Shown: one piece after another, positions 12,218-21,587 of the stretch
Layout: every line of letters starts with the position of its first letter
Numbering within the stretch: position 1 is the stretch's first letter
NCBI GenBank assembly: GCA_030435675.1
Contig: CM059621.1
Span: forward strand, 3,658,001-3,722,000
From: Steinernema hermaphroditum
Lineage: Eukaryota; Nematoda; Chromadorea; Rhabditida; Steinernematidae
DNA length: 64,000 nt
Reading direction: 5' to 3'
Translations under genes and position numbers: made by a program
The notes under the pieces: generated by a model
The model's input: only the letters and a program-made list of their open reading frames with translations
Databases searched by the model: none
What the model was told of the DNA's origin: nothing

Positions 12218-13433
12218 TTAGAACCGGCTAGGAGCCACGTGCATCGATCCTGAAATCAGCAGTGCATTACACTGAAACAGTTCGAATGACTTACTGGTTG
12301 TATCTGACTGCCTCACACTAACCACACTTGTCATATATCGGTCGCACCCCATATATGATAAGAACTTTGCGACATTCTTCTTAACCGACTTGTTCATAGC
12401 CATATAAACAAATCCGGCCGCGGAGTGCTGTAAGCCCCAAAGCGTCTCTCCTAGATTCCCAGTGAACTGAGAATTTCCCATAGGCATGTAAGAGATAACA
12501 AGGTAGGTTATGTTCCCGGCAGCACAGGCTGAAGCTATGATGCACGCCTGGATGGAAAGCTGGAAAGTTGCGAAGAGTTTTATTGTTTCAAGAAAGGATC
12601 ATGGTACCCTTTTTTGAAGGTCCGAGACTGCATGCTGCGTACCAGACTGCTGACGTTTCAGCAAAATCAGTATTGTTATGTAGCAGCATACCATAAGACC
12701 AAGTTTAATCATATTATTGTAAACGTGAACATAATTCGTCTAAACTGGACGTCATTAAAACGCACTTTATAGTTCATACCGGGTTCGGTAGTTGCCAGAA
12801 GAAGTACCAGACTCCACCGAGGGCATCATAAAAGTAGAAAGGATGTGGAGATACCATACAAAGAGTTAGCGCATAGGTCAGTATCACAAAAGCCCACGTC
12901 CAGCATCGTTTGCCTTCGAAGAGAAACCCTGTAAGCCGACGGCTGAGGAACTCGAGAACTCGATTGAACGCCAATATCAAGTTGGCGATACAGTAGGCAT
13001 ACCACATACCTAAAATGAAACGGAAATATTTGAGCTGGAAAGGAAGTCAGTAGTTACACATCACAAATTGTCCGTAGTAGACGACCCAGATGCCAGTGTT
13101 GCAGTGGTGAATGCCGAGCAGAGTAAACAATCCCGCAGAAAGTAGGCAAGTTGTAAGATTTAACATGTCGCACACGCACACCATACACATCAACTTGTAG
13201 CACGACAGTGCGAGATGTTGCTTTTCCCTTAAAATGAAATAATGTAACTTTTATGAGGCTACCTGTGCTAGTTGAACTTACAAACATGTGTAGAAGAGAA
13301 AGAATTGGGGTGGCATGGCAAAGAAATAAAAGCAAATGTAGAATGTTCCGAAGAGCACGTGCTGATACGGCAAGAAGTTAATCGACTCGTCGTTCACCAA
13401 ATGACTTCCGTTGCAGTACGGTACGTGTTCCAT
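12218..13433 (-). CDS. Serpentine receptor class T (srt) chemoreceptor, tandem copy 1
   Basis: Minus-strand coding exons are 13433-13282, 13227-13058, 13009-12780, 12739-12608 and 12559-12218, giving 341 residues. The first four exon lengths (152, 170, 230, 132) equal those of 14603-16567. Visible features are YCNGSH at the N-terminus, MPPQFFLFYTC at the end of helix 1, a long helix 3 into LAFNRVLEFLS, FYFYDALGGVWYFFW between helices 4 and 5, VSDLQKR then LSIQACII across the last intron, and GFVYMAMNKSVKKNV after helix 7. The in-frame TGA at 12599-12601 lies inside the 48-base last intron (12607-12560), so the gene is not broken. The C-terminal tail is 15 residues longer than in its twin and unrelated after FLSYMGC. 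A GTTGCAG acceptor before the ATG suggests trans-splicing or a 5' UTR intron. Ligand unknown. Confidence 0.88.
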
Positions 13434-13542
13434 TCCTTCCTCTGCAACGAACAAAATGTAGGTGATTGCTAGGTGAAAATCTAGGTCAACGCCAGTGGCA
13501 TATCACGGTGGCTAATAATTCACCGTACAGTTTAAAATGTAT

Positions 13543-13566
13543 GGAAGTCAGTAGTTACACATCACA
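13543..13566. other. 24-base copy of the srt exon 2/intron 2 junction, flanked by 13-base direct repeats
   Basis: Positions 13543-13566 repeat 13042-13065 exactly. That source spans the 3' end of exon 2 and the first bases of intron 2 of the neighbouring srt gene. The copy sits between two identical 13-mers, GTACAGTTTAAAA, at 13525-13537 and 13567-13579. It lies upstream of the gene and is not part of it. Confidence 0.75.
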
Positions 13567-13579
13567 GTACAGTTTAAAA

Positions 13580-14602
13580 GCGGGCAATTGAGAGTCTCAT
13601 CAACTTACGTATAAACCAGTTGCGTATGAACTATTGGACCTTTATGAACTGAAAGGCTCCGCCCGTTCGCGAAAACAGTTGTTTTCATAAGTACATTAAA
13701 ATACGGTAAAGATAATGTCGAATGTAATCGCATTGTTAATAACTGAGCGTCATCGATGCAAGAAAGATCAAGGCCAACAATCAGTGCGCAAAAAACTGGC
13801 ATTCGAATTGGCGTTATAAACTACAAACAGTGAGATAAGAGAAAATATGCATAATAGATATCGCTCAATACTACTGAAGCTTAGAAGCCGTTTTTCATAA
13901 AGGTCATTTACACGATTTTTTGTGTTTTGTCTCGAAAACCACAAATCAGAAAAACGTAGTACGACATTATAGTCAATCTTTTATACCCCGCTTTTTCGCG
14001 ACCACGATGAACAATTTTTTGAGAAACGTCTCAAAGCTTGTATCGGCGCTGAATGTGACCTTTTAGAGCAATCGTTGTTGATTGCTGTTTGCCATGCACT
14101 CGTTAATATTCTCTCGTTAAGTTAACCAAGCAATTTTCGTGCAGATCCATTGAATATTTGTCAAGATATACTGTAGACCAAGAAAAAGAGCGATGATGGG
14201 ACGCCTCTCGTCGGATTGACCTCTCCAAAGCTCGCACAAACTGTTGGGCCTTTGACTTTAATGCCGGTAATCGTCCCGAAATCAGAAGAAGACCGGTCCC
14301 TGTGGTGCGATGATGACCTTTCTGTGCTTGCAAGATATCCTACACAACATAATGTCCAACGTAGTATTCTTATTTTTTATTGTCGATGAAATACACAAAA
14401 CAGTACACGACATTATGGCAAGAGCAAAGGCCTTGCTTGACACCGAAAAAATGGATAACTGAAGATATCTCGTTGCAGCCGGCTTGGTCCCTGGCGTAGC
14501 GGTGATGTCGAGTCGATCTTATACGGCGCAATAGATTATACGAAAACGCAAACGTGTCAATGGTTCTGTCTGTTTGAAATGGATGTTGTTCCTAAACATA
14601 GC
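13580..14602. other. Intergenic between the two srt twins
   Basis: This is the spacer between the tandem srt genes. On the minus strand an AATAAA (complement of 14376-14381) lies about 225 bases after the stop of the upstream twin and could be its polyadenylation signal. A short R1 repeat fragment lies at about 14463-14540. No other gene is supported. Confidence 0.5.
14463..14540 (-). repeat. Dispersed repeat R1, fragment
   Basis: The stretch GATATCTCGTTGCAGCCGGC through the GTGATGTCGA region matches part of the R1 copy at 28243-28480 with scattered substitutions. It is only a fragment of the repeat. Confidence 0.5.
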
Positions 14603-16567
14603 TCAGTTCGTTTTGCAGCTTTGACTGATCATACTGGCAATGTCGGACGGCTTCATTTTAGTCACCTTAGTGCCGAGCTTTTTGCATCCAATATATGATA
14701 AGAACTTTGAAACATTCTTCCTGACTGACTTATTCATCGCCAAATAAACGAATCCTGCAGCTGAATGCTGTAATCCCCATAGAGTTTCGCCTAGATTTCC
14801 CGTGAATGGCGAGTTTCCCATAGGCAAATACGAGATGACAATATATGTGATGTTTCCGGCTGCGCATGCCAAAGCTATGATGCAGGCCTGGATTGAGAGC
14901 TGAACAGTGTTGTAAGAGTCAAAAAAACGTTGCTGTCTTACTCTTCTCTGGAGATCGGATACATTGTTTTGAGACGATGACAGTCTTCGGCTCAACAGGA
15001 TCAGCATTGTGGCATAGCAGGCAACCATTAGTCCAAGCTTAATCATGTTGTTGTAAACGTGTGTGTAGTTCGTCTGAAACAAGACACAGAAATGCTCCGC
15101 GTTAGTTGCCTGAGTTACCGGGTCAGGAAGTAACCAGAAGAAGTACCACACACCGGCTTGGGCATCGTAAAAGTAGAAAGGATTTGGAGAGATGAGACAA
15201 AGTGTTAGCGCATAAGCCACCACTGCAAGCGCCCAAAGCCAGGATCGTCGACCTTCGAAGAAGAGCTCCGATAGTGTTCGACTGAGAAATTCCAAAACGC
15301 GGTTGAAGGCCAGGATCAGATTAGCTATGCAGTAAGCATACCACATGACTGAAAAAGTGTTGTAAGTAGTGGCACTATGATAAGATCCGGCAGAACGGAG
15401 AGATTGCCGACGGGCGCCAATGTCAAATTTTTCAAAAAGTTCAAGTCAGGATACGTCGTACGGTTGATCAGAGGAGCGGAGTACATCCCAATTTGAACGG
15501 GTACGGGTGAACCGTTGGTTATATCTAGTTGGTTATACACAACGCTCTAATATAGATGAATCCCTTATATATAAACGGAGAACCGACGGGCCCGTTGGTC
15601 TGTGTGTGTGTGTCTTTTTCTGTGAACACGGAGAAAACACCCACATTAAATAAGGACCCCGAGGGGAACCGAACGCGACACCGCCCGCTTACAAACGGAG
15701 AACGTTCGCAATGAGCCACACAGACAGTTGGAATGGTAGAGCTTTACTTCTACTATGTCTCTGGCGATGCTAGGCTTTGAGTTTTCTGTTAGTGTTTTAG
15801 TGATTTTTTTACCTATTTTGTTACCAACAGAGTTGTCGGTTCGAGTCTCCTGAAACGTCACAGTTTTTTGGCCAACTTCAGCCATTTACATGAGCGCCAA
15901 TCTTGCCTGCCCGCAGGGCTATGGTATCTCCATCCGAAAGGCCGTTAGGTCTTTCGTGTGTTTACCACCGGTAGGCTAATCGTGTCTTGCGCCCGCAGGG
16001 CTACTTGGCTGGTAGTAACTGGAAGGCGCGAATTCGCGCGCAGCCGCGTTTATTCTACATAATAGTAGCTCTTACATACTAAGCATTCCTTACAGATCTG
16101 GACCATTCATTTGTTCCGTAAATACCGGTATTTGCAGGACCAAATTATTAACCAAACACTGGCTTTTTTGTTGTACATTGGGATAAACGAGCATACTTAC
16201 ACATCACGAACTGCCCATAGTAGATGACCCAGATGCCACTGTTGCAGTGCTGGATGTTGATGAGAGTGAAGAGTCCAGCTGTGAACAAACATGTGATCTG
16301 ATTTAGCATGTCGCATATGCAGACCACAAGCATTAGCTTGTAGCAAGAGAGGGCGATATGCGCCTTTTCACTACAAAGAGTCTTATATTCATAGTCTAGT
16401 ATGTACTGAACTTACATGCATGTGTAAAAGAGAAAGAACTGCGGTGGCATGGCACACAAAAAGAAGCAGATGTAGAAAACACCGAATATGAAACGGTGAT
16501 TCGGCAAAAAATTAATACCATCATCTTGGAGAAGATGCGTTCCGTTGCAGTGCGGCAAATCTTGCAT
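14603..16567 (-). CDS. Serpentine receptor class T (srt) chemoreceptor, tandem copy 2
   Basis: Minus-strand coding exons are 16567-16416, 16370-16201, 15348-15119, 15073-14942 and 14899-14603, giving 326 residues. Helix 1 ends MPPQFFLFYTC. Helix 2 runs from about YKLMLVVCICDMLN. Helix 3 begins at IWVIYYGQFVM and crosses intron 2 into LAFNRVLEFLS. Helix 4 is about residues 142-158, helix 5 starts MIKLGLMVACYA, helix 6 follows LSIQACII, and helix 7 is followed by GFVYLAMNKSVRKNV. Introns 3 (15118-15074, 45 bases) and 4 (14941-14900, 42 bases) are stop-free multiples of three, so exons 3-5 read as one 247-codon frame. The equivalent introns in the twin gene contain stops, which shows that they are introns. 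The Met at 15346 is internal (helix 3), not the start. Intron 2 (16200-15349) is 852 bases against 48 in the twin, because of an insertion. A TTGCAG acceptor precedes the ATG. Confidence 0.9.
15349..16200. mobile_element. Insertion of about 800 bases in intron 2 of the srt gene
   Basis: The twin gene has a 48-base intron at this exact position, so roughly 800 bases were gained here or lost there. The insert contains a GT dinucleotide run near 15600, the word GCCCGCAGGGCT twice (about 15909 and 15990), and a GC-rich stretch near 16020-16050. A stop-free minus-strand frame at 15885-15646 (79 codons, starting MAEVGQKTVTFQETRT) is present. Terminal repeats and a target duplication were not resolved, so the element type is unknown. 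Confidence 0.5.
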
Positions 16568-17867
16568 GGTTTACCTGCAATGTTAAATAAGCGTATAAAG
16601 TTGATGAAAACATTCATGCACAATAGCGCTGAAAGACAATGACAAACCACGCAATGTGCGCTCAGAAATTCATTTTCCTTCTGTTTTGCGGGCGAATACC
16701 AAGAATTGCGATACAAACGAACATGAGGACAAAGATACAAATGCCTTTAGGAACAAGATGAAAAACAAGATATTGTTCCGATGTTGATGTATTCATTACT
16801 TTGTTCCTACCTCTGACACGACCAGTGCACTTCACAAAGAAATTGATCAGAGGTTGCTCTACAACTCAACGACCAACGCCTTTCTCAGTTTGAAATTATC
16901 ACAGCACATGCAGAGCGAACACGTTTTCACCATCCTGTTTTCAATGTCGGTTTCAATCAGTCGGGTTGTCTGTTAGCTATTTGAGAATGAGTTAACCAGT
17001 GGTGGTTGATTGAATGATCAAAATTCGGAGTATTCCCAGCCGGACATATACGCGTGTGGCCCAATGCACAGAGGAGAAACGGCTTATAGTACCAAACGTT
17101 TCAGCATAGGGGGGGGCTAGCTCACGATTCCAGGCTGTATCGCCCGTAGTTAAATTCCTCGGAACGAAACTCGTATTAGGTTTCGTTCTTATCCCGCCTC
17201 TCACCTTCTACGAATCTCCAAATGGCGAAGTGTGCTTGCACTTAAGCTTACTGTAGCCGTTTAGCTTTTCGGCAAAAAGACATTACGTAAAGCGTAAAAC
17301 GGATTTGGCGTAATCGTAAGCGAACACAAAGAAACAGCGTAACGAATTCACGAAAAGAATGTTCAGGATATTATCCTGGTACTATTCCGAATATCATTGT
17401 ACTAAGTATGAAAGTAACTTATGCGAGAGGCTCAACTCATCCAAAATGAAAGAGACTATTATCCCGCTATTACTACACGTTGTAGTGTTATCGCTTTCCA
17501 AGTGCAAGTTGACTTACATGACCGCTGTTTGCTGCATTGCACTTTATTATTTTATTACATGTTTAGTGACTTGAGCCTGTTGTTGGAATATGTCTTTTAA
17601 CAAGCATTCAAATTCGAACGCTTGTCTTTTTCTATGCATAGCAAGCTTTGGTGACTGAAGTCATAAAGAATGGTTTTGATGGCTGAAGTTATAAATAGAA
17701 CGCATGACTAAAAAAGACAGACCATTTCGGCTCATATTCAACGGTGGATGGTCCCATCGCTTTTTGTATGAATTCAAAAAAGGAATCTCTGAAAGGAATG
17801 ATCAGCTTCAGTGTCATAAAAGTTGATTCCTTCGAAGCATTTGACATCGTACATACACAACAATGTA
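16568..17867. other. Intergenic, no supportable gene
   Basis: Only chance-length frames were found. A GGGGGGG run with flanking GCTAGCTCACGATTCCAGGC near 17108-17140 looks like repeat DNA, but no second copy was found in the window. Confidence 0.45.
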
Positions 17868-19335
17868 CAGTGGCGGCCATATAAATAAGGCACCCCCCTG
17901 AGAAAACCTATAAGTGTCAACTTGCCCCAAATTTTTCAAAGTCCTTTAAAATCGATGACTATAATCAGATGTAGAATTTAACGGGCTACAAGAAGGTATC
18001 GTTTGTTTTCCATTCGGGACCCCAAGTGTCGCCTATAAAGGTAAAATGTTCGGACAACTCAATTTTCCCCGCGGCCATATAAATAAGGCACCCTAACTTT
18101 CACATGTATTTGGTGTTCTAAATTCTCCAATAATCTACAAAAACACAATGTTCTTGACTAGTACTTGGTTGGGTAGCCCTTACTCGTGATAACCGTTCCA
18201 CAACGGCGCTTCACAGAATCCATCAACACCAAAAAAATTTAAAAAGTTACAATGGAGTCCGTTTTCAAGAAACATCGGGCTTTTGCTCATGACAATTACC
18301 TGAGAACAGGTTGAAACCACGCAAACCACCATTTTCGGCATCGGAAAGTATGTAGGTGTACAAATTAGATCATTTTAAGTTCTTACGGGCATCACTTCCC
18401 ATTCAAAGTTAGAAAGCCAACTTGACCTGCAGTCTTGTCCGGGTCCCGGAACGATCTGGAAGAAGGCAGTTTCAGCTTTTTCCATCGGTTCTATGTTGTA
18501 GAGCGTATACGAAAACCCCTACTTATGTTTTATTCCATGACAAATGGAGTAAATGCGAATTCTGGACGTGGAAACCTCGTATCATGAAATTTATAATGGA
18601 AAAGGTAATTTTTCATAGGACTTTGAAAGATCCGACTTTCATTTATCAATAGCGTTGGGAAATCAGCGGAAGACGACCAGAATAGGTTTTCGTATACGCT
18701 CTACAACATATAATCGATGGAAAAAGCTGAAACTGCCTTCTTCCAGATCGTTCCGGGACCCGGACAAGACTGCAGGTCAAGTTGGGGCCCTAAGTTTTGA
18801 ATGGGAAGTGATGCCCGTAAGCACTTAAAATGATCTAATTTGTACACCTACATACTTTCCGATGCCGAAAATGGTGGTTTGCGTGGTTTCAACCTGTTCT
18901 CAGGTAATTGTCATGAGCAAAAGCCCGATGTTTCTTGAAAACGGACTCCATTGTAACTTTTTAAATTTTTTTGGTGTTGATGGATTCTGTGAAGCGCCGT
19001 TGTGGAACGGTTATCACGAGTAAGGGCTACCCAACCAAGTACTAGTCAAGAACATTGTGTTTTTGTAGATTATTGGAGAATTTAGAACACCAAATACATG
19101 TGAAAGTTAGGGTGCCTTATTTATATGGCCGCGGGGAAAATTGAGTTGTCCGAACATTTTACCTTTATAGGCGACACTTGGGGTCCCGAATGGAAAACAA
19201 ACGATACCTTCTTGTAGCCCGTTAAATTCTACATCTAATTATAGTCATCGATTTTAAAGGACTTTGAAAAATTTGGGGCAAGTTGACACTTATAGGTTTT
19301 CTCAGGGGGGTGCCTTATTTATATGGCCGCCACTG
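17868..19335. mobile_element. 1,468-bp palindromic Tc1/mariner-type foldback element
   Basis: The ends read CAGTGGCGGCCATATAAATA inward on both sides. The element is bounded by TA at 17866-17867 and 19336-19337, the target duplication of Tc1/mariner transposons. The arms, 17868-18517 and 18685-19335 (about 650 bases each), are inverted copies with only scattered differences, such as near 18405-18415 against 18788-18800. They surround a unique spacer of about 167 bases. No transposase frame is present, so it is non-autonomous and would need a transposase recognising the CAGTGGCGGCC end. Frames crossing the ends are not genes. Confidence 0.9.
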
Positions 19336-19779
19336 TATAGCAATATTCATTTCAATGTCAGCTTGCATCACATTGGAGCTGCGAAACCTAGGAGGATTAT
19401 AGTGAAATTCACCAAAATCAAAGTTCACATTGACGAGAATAGATCACGCAGTACACATTTTGATTTGCTCTCGCCGCCAAACTTGTTATCATTTAAAATA
19501 ATCGCTTACGGTCGGAGGACCCTTTTAAGCTAACAGTACATCGTAATCTCGCCCGTCGAACGTTGCTCTCACCTCCAGTGTGCTATTTTTCATTGAAAGC
19601 CGAGCAAATGTATAAGGACTTATCTCTTTTATTCTTGTATATATGTGTATTTCAACGATCAATTGCTCATGAAAAGGACGGCAGAAAGTTGCTGGTTTTA
19701 TTTCGTTCTTGCCAATGTGTCATTAGATATAACACTATATCTATCTTTAGAATTCTGCTCAGTGAGAGTACGTGGCTCA

Positions 19780-20010
19780 CTCGAACGAGCTGAGTGATCG
19801 GTCGTGCTCGGGTGTCATTGCTGGCGCAATGATCGCTCGGGCTTCCGGAAGGCCTGGAACATCAGGAAGCCGTAGTTCTAACGTCTCGCCAAGAAGCCCG
19901 TCACGAGCGCGGAGCTAGAAATGGCACTGTTGTCAACTGCCTGGCAAAGTTATGAACCCTGGAATTCCAGTCTTGGTGCCGCCAATTAACCGATGATGAC
20001 ATCACCTTGT
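19780..20010 (-). repeat. Dispersed repeat with coding-like similarity to 5347-5570
   Basis: The minus strand reads LELRLPDVPGLPEARAIIA, matching TELQLPDVRGL...ARAV in the forward copy at 5.4 kb. Further upstream the DNA also aligns (ATCATCGG, GAATTCCAG words in the same order). The block is diverged and carries no intact gene. It is probably the relic of a coding mobile element of unrecognised family. Confidence 0.5.
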
Positions 20011-21158
20011 CCGATGTGGTACGCGTCAACGAGCAATAGCCTCTTGACCGCATGTAGCCCGCGCATAATGATACGATCGCTACGTTCTAGTCAGATGTCG
20101 TGCCCTGCGATGAAGAAAGTAGAAGGGCAGAAAGAAAAAGGCTAAACTAGAGTAATTACTAATGTTAAGCAGAACATCCGTTTCGCATACATATCGTTAT
20201 CTCTTGTGTAGAGTGCGATTTCCGATCGGAGATTGCATTCGAGCAGTGTGTTTGCTTTATGTTTTATCTAAGCATAACCATAGATAGATATAAAAAGTAT
20301 TCAAGTCCAGTAGCTGTGAAATATCTCGAAGCTGGTGATGTTGGTAAGAAATAATCAACAAGCCCGTGAAGTTCCGGAGTAATATGCTTCGAGTGACCCT
20401 TCTGAAAATCTTGAAAGCTGTTACAAACTCAAAATGCAATTCATAACAACAGTGCAAAAGCACCTTGGAAAAAACTTTTTTCACTATTGACCTTATTGTA
20501 TTTTTATTTGTACATCGTTGAAGGCGCTGTCCATCACAGAAGTATACTCATCGTTGAACGAAACAAAGTTTGCATGTTTCGTCAGCGTGGCGTGTGCTTC
20601 TTTTCGTGCAAAATAATGTCTACTTTTCCATGACTAAGTCTCGGGCTGAGGTTTTTGGGACAGCCTTATGGCCAGAATGGCAACAATCTACATGTGTGCA
20701 TGTGATCACAATCGGCGAGCTTCTCTTCCTTCAGAAACTGACAATCATGAACATATCTCAGAGGTGCGGAGAAATCGAGCATCAAAGGTGTTGAAGTCAG
20801 CTTTTCCATTGTAACCCGGGTCGCCTGCTCGCCAACCGTGCGAACTCTGTTTAGTTTGATGACGTATAATATCGCATTATGCGAAGTGATGTATTGGTTT
20901 CCTGTATGCGAAGGACAAGCGGGAAATCCTAATGTGGGCTGTACAAAGCAGGCGTATGCGATAGATTCGCACAGAGGCGAGGCGAGTTCGTTATCAGTTA
21001 ATATTTCACGGGCTGCAAACAGACAATCGTTGCTGGTTCCCCACAACCTCGCACACAGTAATCTGGCATTCTCATTGGAAGTAAAAACTGAGCTGCGTTG
21101 TAAATAATTTATAGACGTTAGGCAGACAGTCCAATGCTTTCAGATACTCGCTTTCTTA

Positions 21159-21587
21159 AGGGCTATTTATAGTCTGCGCGACCCAAAACCCCATTTTTGT
21201 GTCGCTTAGCTTGTCTACGCGTGACTATGTACGCAAAACCAAATAAAACTGCACAGTGATGATGCTTTCGGATCGGGATATAAAATCATCAGCATAAAAA
21301 ATTTTTAGGTTGACTTTGCGTAGGTTAACTTAACTGTCGCTTAGCTTCAACTTGACTGTCGCGCAGCTGTGTCGCGTAGCTAAGCGACAGTCAAGTTAAA
21401 GCTAAGCGACAGTTAAGTTAACCTACATGTCATGTCCCACAATTTTTTTCTTTTGATGGTTTGATAGGCCGATCCGAAAGCATCATGACTGTGCAGTTTT
21501 ATTTGGTTTTGCATATATAGTCACGCGTAGACAAGCTAAGCGACACAGAAAAGGGGGTTTTGTGTCGCGCAGACTATAAATGGCCCT
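21159..21587. mobile_element. 429-bp hairpin element with TTA target duplication
   Basis: The outer inverted ends read AGGGCTATTTATAGTCTGCG and, inverted, AGGGCCATTTATAGTCTGCG, flanked by TTA at 21156-21158 and 21588-21590. Much of the interior is also inverted: an inner palindrome centred near 21370 pairs GTTAACTTAACTGTCGC with GCGACAGTTAAGTTAAC. The word AAGCTAAGCGACA or its complement recurs at least five times. There is no coding capacity, so it is a miniature inverted-repeat element. Confidence 0.8.

Noticed and set aside
12560..12607. Calling the 12218 srt gene a pseudogene because of an in-frame TGA
   Set aside because: The stop lies in a 48-base GT...CAG segment that removes cleanly and restores LQKR|LSIQACII, matching the other srt genes.
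14603..15346. Treating the long minus-strand frame as a complete 247-residue gene starting at the Met at 15346
   Set aside because: That Met lies in helix 3. Upstream exons 16567-16416 and 16370-16201 supply helices 1-2 in phase, and comparison with the twin shows two introns inside the frame.
15825..15855. A B-box-like GGTTCGAGTCTCC suggesting a tRNA
   Set aside because: No A box, acceptor stem or anticodon arm can be drawn around it.
19264..19533. An 89-codon plus-strand gene
   Set aside because: It straddles the right end of the palindromic transposon; the part outside has no support.
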